Assembly (NCBI GenBank): GCA_949126835.1
Contig: OX421495.1
Span: forward strand, 4,728,011 to 4,792,010
Direction of reading: 5' to 3'
Source of the DNA: Anisus vortex
Taxonomy: Eukaryota > Mollusca > Gastropoda > Planorbidae
Length of the DNA: 64,000 bases
Shown piece by piece: positions 38,901 to 50,900 of the stretch (position 1 is the stretch's first letter; each line of letters starts with the position of its first letter). The notes beneath the pieces were generated by a model. It saw only the letters and a list, made by a program, of their open reading frames with translations, had not been told where the DNA came from and ran no database searches. The translations under genes were made by a program, and so were the position numbers.

Positions 38901-41900
38901 GAATCAGATTATAGCATAGACTGGTAATAATCTAAGCACTAAACTGACAAACAGAAAAACAAAGGTCCAAGATATTTACATGTAAGTTTTCCACTGGCTT
39001 CTTGATGTCTATGTTGAGCATGTCCAAGGTGTGAAGGAACATGATGGGCGTGGTCAAGAAAAACAGAAGGACAATGAGTATACCATTGATGCAGATGGCC
39101 GTGGTCCACCAGCGCCAGTCTGGAACTGAGAGATTCTCCCTGGAAGAAGAAAAAAACACTTTTCAATCAACAAAAAGAGATTCAAAAGTCAGCAGGTGAA
39201 ATAGTTAGTTTTGAGAAAAAATCAAGGTAAGTAAAGCCTATTTTTCACTAGTTAAAAGTCAATATATACATATGGTTACAAGATTTGGGCACAAATCCAT
39301 CTCCTACAAACTAAATTCTTTAATATATACAATAGTGTTATATGAAACATAAAGTTGATTTTATGCTGTTTTTTTTACTATACTGTATACTGAAACACCT
39401 TTACTTTTCTTTCTGTCACTTCTAGAATTTTTAGTTTTAATTGGAAGTACTTCACCAGGATTCGAACCCAGGACCTTCTGTACACTAGCAGAACCGTGCA
39501 CCGTTTTGTTTGTAAAGGCTCAGATAATGAAGCACAAAGTATAAGCTATAATTTCTTCATTATAATTATGATCAATCCATAAAATATTAACATGATTTCA
39601 TTCTAGAAATCCAATAAGCAATTATGCAGTGATTTATTCTTGAGATGAGCTGCAGAGTAGAAAAAAATATGTGGGAACATTTGAGTACGTAAAGGGAAAC
39701 TGCAGCTTCAGTGAAATAAGGTAATAGTGTCACAATGTGTCCTGACCTATAAAAAAAAAACATTGTTGCTATGTCAAAACTTTGTTCAACTTCAGAGCTC
39801 ACACACTCGCCTTTCATTACTTTTCCATAACTCAGAAAACTTTAAATAAATTTTTTTTTTATCTAAACTTTTTATTCAAACATTTAATCAACTATGTATT
39901 GTCGTGTACGCATCATTAGTTTTATGTTGTATTTAATCTCTTGTTTTGTTGTGCACCAATCAACTGAGTATCTTTATCCTGAATTGTATTTCATGTTCAA
40001 TCTATTAAACTGTTTATCATTAGCACGGTGTTCGTGTTAACAGAACTTAGACAACGAGTTGGATCATTGTGTTTGATCGTTATAGTATTCTTAAAAACAG
40101 ATTAAAAAAAGGCTCATATTCAAAGCAAAAGTATAAAAAAATATAAATTAGAAGCTGTGAATTGAGACAACCAACAGCTTATTTTGAGATAGCCAATTAT
40201 ACAATTGCCAACTTCAAAATACACCAACTTTTCCAAAGTGCCAAGAATTGGGCCAATTTCTCAACTTACCAATGTATACTTTCTGGTGATGGCGCAAAGT
40301 GCATTATCCAGTTCTGGACTTGCAGCTCTTGGTACAAACTGGACATCTGAGGGTTGTGGGTTCCTTTACAACTGGCTCGGAAGTCAGTTCGAATCCTAGA
40401 AAAATTTTAGAGCAAATTTAGTTCCATTAGTTAAAACAAACTTGGCCCAAAGCTATAGATATAGGACATATTTTATATGGTGATGTAACAAAAACATTTT
40501 TGAACAAATTGGGCCTAAATTAGTTTGAGCGAAATAAAAAAAAATTATTCATTGAATTATTTAAAAAAAGGAATATCAAGATAAATTGTTCAGTGAATTT
40601 TTTTTTATTGCTTATTCCTGATTCTACCCAGCTAGAAATTTTGCTGGCAACACTATCTCTTTGTATGCTGTGGCCATGCAAACTGGTGAACACTCCTCAA
40701 TTAGCCCTTTGGATCAACATGGTCTACAAGGTATACATTACTTTAAGGTGTAGTTGTCATCTGCTGGGCAACTCACTCCAGTCTCAATTAAGATAAAGCA
40801 AACATGCACTGCAAGAATGTTAATATTGAAAATCACAGTTTTACCTTTGAGCCTGTGACTCTGAACCTAGAGTGATGAATGTAATCCCTAATGGAGTCTG
40901 GTATGCTGTCTGCTTCTCTTCTTCACAAGCTTTCTTCAGTTCAGCTTCTTCGGCTTGGTAGAAATTTATGGCATCCACCTGTATGCACACAAAGACAGTA
41001 ACTTCTTAGTCTCAGAGTCAGAAGCAAACACATATAAACAGAATAAAACCTGGCAGTGTAGAGATAAATTAACTGGAACATCTAAACTCACCTCAGCACA
41101 GCAGCAACATATCTGGCCACAAGTCACTGGTCTCATCATCGGACGCTGTCCTGTGGTTTTGTAAAGGTTTTCACAGTATTGCTTGGCTTCAGCCGCCCTT
41201 CTCCTAAATCACAGTAGAATTTGTTTTTTAGTTTTCAAATGAAGCAAACAATGGAATGCTTAAGTTATTATTACAAGCAGAAAACTCTTTTCCAAAAAGA
41301 AATTCACCATCAAAGTGAAGCTCAATTTTCTTTTCTTTAAGTAATCAACGAAAATATAATCAGATTAAAAATCCAAATTAAAATATGTTGACTATTATAA
41401 TTATTAAAATCATTTATAATAATTTTTGTGTAAAGAAAACTTTTCAGTTAGATTACGAAGGTTGAAAAGTTAAATGAATTAAGAAAACTGTACCTGTGTT
41501 TGTCAAGAAGTACCAGGCCAGCAATGTCATAAGCAAACTGGATATCAGTCACATTAGCCTCAGGATAAGCTTCTCTGGATAAATATATAAATGATTCAAT
41601 AGTAGGGATCAGAACAAACATAACCCGCTATAATATAATGCTGTTAATTTTTTTATTCTTGGTCTGAGGGTATTATACCTGAGTCTACCCAGCTATAAAA
41701 ATAACCTGTCAATTGTTGTGGGAAGTGGAGCTGACTGGGCATTGCTATTAAACTAACTTGTATGGACTAAAATAGTCTGACGCAATACTTTATTCTTACC
41801 CAAATCCAGTCTATTTAATGTTTTTTTAACACAACTAAACAACAATGAACTAAATAATAATATATGAAGTTAGGAGAAGATAGCTGCCAATTTTTCAGGA

Positions 41901-44900
41901 TTTTAAAAGCTAGACTTTTTTAAAATCACAAAAGATGCATATATTAAGTCAATGTAACCTTTAATCCCACATAAAATCAAAACAGTTGCAATTAAACTTG
42001 GCAGAGAGCTAAAAATGTCTGTTACATCTCAAGCAAACAGCAACATTATTTTCATCCCTACAGCAATTGCTATGGAGAAAGTAAATAATATATAGGTAGT
42101 GACTAAAGTAATAATTAAAAAGTCGAAATAAAACCCATTTTAGGATATTAAGAAAACCTATATAGGAAGTGTATAGTCATGTGACTGCCCACGCTTACTC
42201 AGTCTTTTCTCATAGCTTGTAAAGGAACGCAAGCATAAATATAGACTCAGAGACTATTATAAAAAAATGTATATTATGTTGCTACTATAATCTATATTTG
42301 TTCATTGGATGTGAATAGTTAATAATATTAATAAATTACATATGCTGCAACAAGGAGTTCCTTTATTAATTTACAAGTTCAAATATATATTGTGCAGTCG
42401 TCTGTTTTCAATGTTTTATATCAAGTAATTCAGCAACTGTAGCAGAAACACTCTGAAGAGACTAATAATATAAATTGATGGTCCAACAATAATTAAGGAC
42501 ATCAACAGCAATCTTGCTGAAAAGTTTTAGATAATACTGAAATGAACTTACTCAAAATGCTGTAGAATGACACTGTGGAAACACTTGTGCTTGGGGATGT
42601 TGGACACCATCAGTGTTCTGCTCACCTGAGTAGTACAAGGCAAAATTGATTATTTCACGTACAACAAATAAGACATGTATTGCTAGATTAATTAAAACAC
42701 GTATCTTGCTAGGAATACAAATATTCTACAAATATTTTTGATTAATGACAAGTAGACTACAAATTATTCAAACATCTTTTTTACATTGATGTGTGCACAA
42801 TATTTAAAAAGGAAAAAAAAAAATCTTTAAAGAATTGGTTCCTACAAAACTTGGAGAAATATGTTTGCAGTCAATATATTTCTAAATATTAAAACTTATC
42901 CCATTTAGGATTTCTTTTTGCACATGTAATCGTAATTTTACCTGGACTTTTATTAAATATTACAAAATATTACAGCTACTTGTATGATTGTGCAACATTA
43001 GGCCATTATTAGATGCAAATGAAACCAGCTGAAATCATTTTATTCTTGCTGTGCATTCCACAGGGTAATTAATACAGGTAACAAAGGATCCTTGGAACTG
43101 ACCTGCTCATCTTCCTCGACGTCTAGATTGAGTCTGAAGTGACTGAGCACGCCTAGAACAATGGCCAGGTAGACCACTGCCATAACTGCATGCACCCACA
43201 AGATTGGATCACTGTAAAAGTCAACGGACATGTGGTGACAACTTCACCTTTTCACAATTTGTAAATATACATTCACAAGGCTCCCGGATCTGAATTCAGT
43301 AAACAGCTTTCTAACCCGACATGAACCCATACACTACACACTACCAATAATTTTTTAACAATGAAACCTCAAACCAAAATCACTAAAAAAATGTTTGTTC
43401 TCTGAAATTTCTATAAAGTTTGTAAATAAGTTGACTATAGAACTAAAAGAAAGAAAAAAAACATCACTTTTTATTTCAAAACTTTCTGGATTAATTTCGT
43501 AAAAATTTTTTTGTGCCTTTTAGTGAGAAAGGTTGTTCTGGAAATGAACCAATCAAAAGGGAGGCACACACAGTATGACAAAAAAATTGCACAAAGACAA
43601 ATGATTCATATACAGAATTTAAAAAACAACAACCTACAGCTTTATAAATTGGTTATTATTAAATCTTGCACAGAAAGAAATAAAATAGAGTATATTCAAC
43701 TGAATGAAAGACATGGGGGTCTCTTTTGTTTGTTTCTGAATCTAAGCTGTTGTTTTTTTAAATGAGAAATGGTTTTGACCTACTTTGATTCCAAATTTGC
43801 AATGGTTGTGTGATTTTAATGAAAAATGGTTTTGACCTACTTTGATTCCAAATCTGCAATGGTTGTGTGATTTTAATGAGAAATGGTTTTGACCTACTTT
43901 GATTCCAAATTGGCAATGGTTGTGTGATTTTAATGAGAAATGGTTTTGACCTACTTTGATTCCAAATTGGCAATGGTTGTGTGATTTTAATGAGAAATGG
44001 TTTTGACCTACTTTGATTCCAAATTGGCAATGGTTGTGTGATTTTAATGAGAAATGGTTTTGACCTACTTTGATTCCAAATTGGCAATGGTTGTGTGACC
44101 AAAGTCTGCCGAAGTTCCCACTGAAACAAAATAAAGAAAAAAATAAAAAGTATTAAAAGCAGATATATTTATTTATTTATCTTTTTAAACAAATATTTTG
44201 AAATATAATTATTAGAAGAAAACTAAATGTTTTACAGTATATAAACCTATACAATATTGTTTATTGATAAGAGGAAAAAAAAACTCCAACTTGAGCCCCT
44301 GCAACACTGCAGAGCATTAGATTAAGCCACCACCATGTACAAGATCATGAACCCGCCATGTGGAAATGTCCACACAGCCAGGTCGCATCCAACAAGTGTG
44401 CAGCTCTACCTGAAGTCATCAGCCCAAACTGCATGTTTCACACGCACGCACCGACGTTTACAACTATTATTTTTTTACATCAGCCATTAGACTGTGTAAC
44501 ACCCTGGACCAGGCCTCTATCACTGCCCCATCGGTACCGGCTTTCAAATCTTCACTGAAGGGTTGGACTATATACTTCAAATGAAACTCCATCATCTATT
44601 TGTAATTCTTGTTTGTATGTTAAACATTTTTATATGTAGTTAAATTGTGGACTTTTTCCTTGGGCCAAGACTTTTCCCTGTGGGGTCTCCACAGTAATAT
44701 GAAGAAGAAGAAGAAGAAGAATGACACAGACATCTCCTTGGAAATAGTGACAGACAATCTTACACTAACAGAACCCTAAAAATAACACATGATGTGCAAA
44801 AAGCCATGTGATGAATTCTATACAAGAAACTCACACAAGGATCCTTGGAAATTCAATGGCAGTATGACGCCAACTGATAAAACTGTGATGATGGAAATGT

Positions 44901-47900
44901 AGACCAGGAGGTAGCGCTGGAAGGACAAGTACTGAATGGCATCTCTGCCACACTTGTTCAAAATGTCTATATCTCTGGGGAGAAAGAAGTATAAAGAAAC
45001 AAATTCACTAATACTTTTAAATCGTCTTTATAGAAGGAGCATCTGTAATATATAGGCTAACATAAGATAAAAAAAATGTGTAAATAAAATACAAACGCTA
45101 CAAAACATCATAGCAACCTATATTTCTAGTGAAGAAAATAAGTCAAAATATGTGTTCCTATATGTGTTCCTATATGTGTTCCTATATGTGTTCCTATATG
45201 TGTTCCTATATGTGTTCCTATATGTGTTCCTATATGTGTTCCTATATGTGTTCCTATATGTGTTCCTATATGTGTTTCTATTCAGGATAAATAATGACCT
45301 ATTAATATAAAAATATATGTAAATATTGTTCCGTTCAGGCCCTAATAATATAAACATGTATGTAAATATTGTTCCGTTCAGGCCCTAATAATATAAACAT
45401 GTATGTAAATATTGTTCCGTTCAGGCCCTAATAATATAAACATGTATGTAAATATTGTTCCGTTCAGGCCCTAATAATATAAACATGTATGTAAATAGTG
45501 TTCCGTTCAGGCCCTAATAATATAAACATGTATGTAAATATTGTTCCGTTCAGGCCCTAATAATATAAACATGTATGTAAATATTGTTCCGTTCAGGCCC
45601 TAATAATATAAACATGTATGTAAATAGTGTTCCGTTCAGGCCCTAATAATATAAACATGTATGTAAATAGTGTTCCGTTCAGGCCCTAATAATATAAACA
45701 TGTATGTAAATATTGTTCCGTTCAGGCCCTAATAATATAAACATGTATGTAAATATTGTTCCGTTCAGTCCCTAATAATATAAACATGTATGTAAATATT
45801 GTTCCGTTCAGGCCCTAATAATATAAACATGTATGTAAATATTGTTCCGTTCAGGCCCTAATAATATAAACATGTATGTAAATATTGTTCCGTTCAGGCC
45901 CTAATAATATAAACATGTATGTAAATAGTGTTCCGTTCAGGCCCTAATAATATAAACATGTATGTAAATATTGTTCCGTTCAGACCCTAATAATATAAAC
46001 ATGTATGTAAATATTGTTCCGTTCAGGCCCTAATAATATAAACATGTATGTAAATATTGTTCCGTTCAGGCCCTAATAATATAAACATGTATGTAAATAT
46101 TGTTCCGTTCAGGCCCTAATAATATAAACATGTATGTAAATATTGTTCCGTTCAGGCCCTAATAATATAAACATGTATGTAAATAGTGTTCCGTTCAGGC
46201 CCTAATAATATAAACATGTATGTAAATATTGTTCCGTTCAGGCCCTAATAATATAAACATGTATGTAAATAGTGTTCCGTTCAGGCCCTAATAATATAAA
46301 CATGTATGTAAATAGTGTTCCGTTCAGGCCCTAATAATATAAACATGTATGTAAATAGTGTTCCGTTCAGGCCCTAATAATATAAACATGTATGTAAATA
46401 TTGTTCCGTTCAGGCCCTAATAATATAAACATGTATGTAAATATTGTTCCGTTCAGTCCCTAATAATATAAACATGTATGTAAATATTGTTCCGTTCAGG
46501 CCCTAATAATATAAACATGTATGTAAATATTGTTCCGTTCAGGCCCTAATAATATAAACATGTATGTAAATATTGTTCCGTTCAGGCCCTAATAATATAA
46601 ACATGTATGTAAATAGTGTTCCGTTCAGGCCCTAATAATATAAACATGTATGTAAATAGTGTTCCGTTCAGGCCCTAATAATATAAACATGTATGTAAAT
46701 ATTGTTCCGTTCAGGCCCTAATAATATAAACATGTATGTAAATATTGTTCCGTTCAGGCCCTAATAATATAAACATGTATGTAAATATTGTTCCGTTCAG
46801 GCCCTAATAATATAAACATGTATGTAAATATTGTTCCGTTCAGGCCCTAATAATATAAACATGTATGTAAATAGTGTTCCGTTCAGGCCCTAATAATATA
46901 AACATGTATGTAAATATTGACCTGCTCAGGCTCTAATGATATAGGTAAATATTGACATATCCATCTCCATGCTCATCTAATGATGTTAAATTATGTCCCA
47001 GATATAGATAAATGTCCTATGTAAGATATTCATTCAAACACGTAGAAGTTCCAGGTGCAGTTATTAAATTACAAGGAAATAACCATTTTCTAAAAATACT
47101 AATGAACAATGGGTGCACTGAACCTCAAAAACATGTTATAATGTGCTGAATTTGCCAAAAGTTTTCAAATAACACTACAATATATGATTTTTCTTTTCTT
47201 TGGTGCTAATTTTAATAGTCGCTATAATCATTGGGGTATGTACTTCATACATGGGGGATGTACTGTACAGTACTTCATACAACCAATAAGAGAGGTGAGA
47301 GAGTCTGATATACTCAGGTTTGATTAGTAGCCTCCCATACAAGCAGAACATGTGACACAAAGGGTCATTTATGAGGTTGAACAATCTTGGAGGACCTGCA
47401 ACTTACTTTTAAAAAATCAAGAATGTACCGGGGTAATTTTGAATGGCTTTGTAATCAGTGAAACACTTAACACTTGCCTTCTAACAGCTTATGAAGCAAA
47501 AAAAAACAACATAATTCATGACTTCAGCCATGTGGAACAATGCCTCCAAACTATGACATCCAGTATTGAAAATACAACAGAGTCCTCTTTGTCTAATAAA
47601 CTCTGAAGTATATAAAACTGTCAAGTCAAATTCTTCTCCATTGCCCTCCATTCTCTCTCATATACTTTTGAGTCTTATATCCTAGAACTCTATAAATACT
47701 AAGTTATCTCTCTTGTCCACTTAGTACTATGACAGGACCAACACATACAATTTTAAATTTCTTTAAAGCAGCATTACCTCAGTCGCCAGAATGCTACAAT
47801 CCATCGAAACATGCCCTGGAAGTAAAACGTGAAACGTTAATAAAGAGCACTTTTTTGACCTACCTAGATAAACATAAATTATTTTCTCTTAGCTGACAAA

Positions 47901-50900
47901 TGAAACATCTCAGACTTGAACATAGCCAAATAGTTTAATGGCTCTTTTAGCCAAATAGTTTGATGGCTCATTTAGCCAAATAGTTTGGTGGTTCATTTAG
48001 CCAAATAGTTTGGTGGCTCATTTAGCCAAATAGTTTGGTGGCTCATTTAGCCAAATAGTTTGGTGGCTCATTTAGCCAAATAGTTTGGTGGCTCATTTAG
48101 CCAAATAGTTTGATGGTTCATTTAGCCAAATAGTTTGGTGGCTCATTTAGCCAAATAGTTTGGTGGCTCATTTAGCCAAATAGTTTGGTGGCTCATTTAG
48201 CCAAATAGTTTGGTGGTTCATTTAGCCAAATAGTTTGATGGCTCATTTAGCCAAATAGTTTGATGGCTCTTTTAGCCAAATAGTTTGATGGCTCTTTTAG
48301 CCAAATAGTTTGATGGTTCATTTAATGTTTCAGAGTTACTTTTAGAATATTTGATAAATAGTCATTAACAAACAACAGGGGAAACTAGTTTCCTAATGAA
48401 GTAATGAAACAGGAAGTATCAAGAGTTACCTTATCTTGGGCTGTAACGGTCGTGTCCAGTGACTCTTGGGAACCAGCCAGTGACCTCCGATCCCGGTCGC
48501 CAAAAAATAAAGAAGTCCATCTGTTACATAAAAATTGAGCAAATTCACTACTCCAAATCTTAGTCATAAGCAAATTTACTACTCCAAATCTTAGTCTTAA
48601 GCAAATTCACTACTCCAAATCTTAGTCTTAAGCAAATTCCCTACTCCAAATCTTAGTCTTAAGCAGATTCACTACTCAAAATGTTAGTCTTATTAAGCAA
48701 ATTCACTACTCCAAATCTTAGTCTTAAGCAAATTCACTACTCCAAATATTAGTCTTAAAAGCAAATTCACTACTCCAAATCTTAGTCTTAAGCAAATTCA
48801 CTACTCCAAATCTTAGTCTTAAGCAAACACTACTCCAAATCTTAGTCTTAAGCAAATTCACTACTCCAAATCTTAGTCTTAAGTTGGCATGACATTTAGT
48901 TCTTTATCAGCTTATTGTGTTAGTCTCAACTTAGCATGACAATAGGCCTAAGTCCTAATACTAAAGTTGCATATCGACTAATTGGTTCACTTTAGAAATT
49001 TGTTAAATTAACATGTAAACTAATATACCATAAATAAAGCAATAAAGCATCTAAAGTGTGTAGCAAATGAAATTTTATAAAAAATAATCCATAAATATTA
49101 TCAAACAGTTTAAAATAAAAATGTTGTTTACTGTAATAAGAAAAAGAATAATCAGAGTTAATATTTATATCAAATTTAAATTTGTTAATGCTGAAACTAC
49201 TTGTCAACTATTATATTTTCAAAAAGAGAAGAACCATCTTATAAGTTTTACAGTGTTAGTTTCAATGTCAATCAACATCTGTAGTGTCTGCATTAAAAAA
49301 AAAACAATTGACAGCTCACCTTTATTGAATATGTATCATTAGAAAACTAATTTCAGGGAATAATGAAATAAAAGGGAACAAACAAAAAATGTGTAGATAT
49401 AAATCTGCAACCAAGTTTAAAGATAATTCCAATAAGCTACAGCTACAACTATTGTGCGTATAACCAAACCCTAATTAAAATGTAAACTGTCTCATTAACT
49501 TTTGTCCGGAGACAATCCATGAACAAGAATGAGCTTTGTTTGTCCTCAAGTTTAAATCCAACAATTAGATATAACTTATTATAACTGTGAACCACTTCAA
49601 ATTTGTGAATACATTGTTTATTATTATTATATTCTTATTTTTAGCATTATGTAAACCTAAAGCATAGATAATATTAACAAAAAAGGGTTTAGTGATTGAG
49701 GCAGATATATATTTATGTATATATAACAATACCAGTATATATTATAATATGCAAAAGGTGCTAAGTCAGCAAAAAAACAATTATACAGAAATTGACTTTC
49801 TATGTCCCAATTTAGCATTTTTTGATAGGTGCTTCATTTTTTTTCAATATTAAAGTACTTAAAAACCTTTTGAAAGTTGAGATAAAGATCAGTATATAAA
49901 TAAAAACATATTCTGGAGGAAGTCAGTGGGAATGACTCACTTAAAAAAAAAAAAAAAAGACTTAGCACCTATTGAATGTGGACTATATACAGGTACAGAT
50001 GGCAAAAATGCAAACAGGACTAACTATAGTTTAGTTACATATACCAAGCTTTTATATCTATTGATGGCGACAAATATTACAAAATATTAAATTTTTAAAT
50101 AATTGATTAGGATTGAATTTTGTGTGTGTCACATAGAAATTTGTAATTAGAACTTATTTAATATGGGATTAGGTTACAATAATAAAAAAAAAATTATGCT
50201 TCAATCGTTACTAATATCAAATTAAAAGAAAATTAAGTTGTTTTTTTTTGTAAAATATCTGACATATTCATAAGGATAATTCGGGTGATTTAAGACACTA
50301 AGCTAAGCCCATTGCATATGTTGCAGTAAGATCATTACTGTATATGTCATACTCATGAGAAGACTTTTTGCTAAGATTATAAGATTATATTGTGATTATA
50401 TCCAAGCACCTTTGGTTATATGGAAAGGTTAAAGGTTATGATAGGCTATATAATAAGAATCAAGTAGCTATAAAAATAAAAAGTCCAGACTGCCACCATT
50501 TCACCCAGCATGCATCATGTTTTTCCAAAACTTAAACCTACACATTATATCCTGACTGACCCTTTTTAATTGCTGCTCTGAAATGAAAAATTATAAATCA
50601 ACTAACAAAACAAAAGCAACACAAATTAGTTTTAAAAAAACAACAACAACATAAAAATGTAACAGTAAAACAACAACAACCAAAAAGATAAAATTATATT
50701 CTGTTTATCATCAATACTCTGTAAAAACTCATTTAATAAAACATTTGGTCTTAAAATAATGTTTAAAAAAAAAGTGTCAAGGGGAAAAGCCTTTCAGACT
50801 ACACAACTATAGTGCGTTTGCAATCATGTGACAAAAAGCACGTGTTTTTGTTTACTTTGAGTAATGGTGTACAAGTAAAAATGGCCGCTGTATTAATAAA

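Noticed and set aside
43758..44129. 123-codon minus frame with a 19-residue repeat
   Set aside because: It is in a different frame from TMEM63 exon 8 and exists only because the array unit is 57 bp.
44358..44558. 66-codon plus-strand frame as a gene in a TMEM63 intron
   Set aside because: Its end matches the C-terminus of a LINE ORF followed by a GAA tail, so it is a retrotransposon fragment.
45118..45357. Minus frame with RNTY repeats
   Set aside because: By-product of a 12-bp minisatellite; no other coding evidence.
47926..48325. CRISPR-like array
   Set aside because: Repeats are directly adjacent with no unique spacers, in a eukaryotic intron; it is a minisatellite.
50541..50580. Additional TMEM63 exon between exons 4 and 5
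   Set aside because: An acceptor-like CAG is followed by an early stop and no family sequence; exons 4 and 5 already join in phase.
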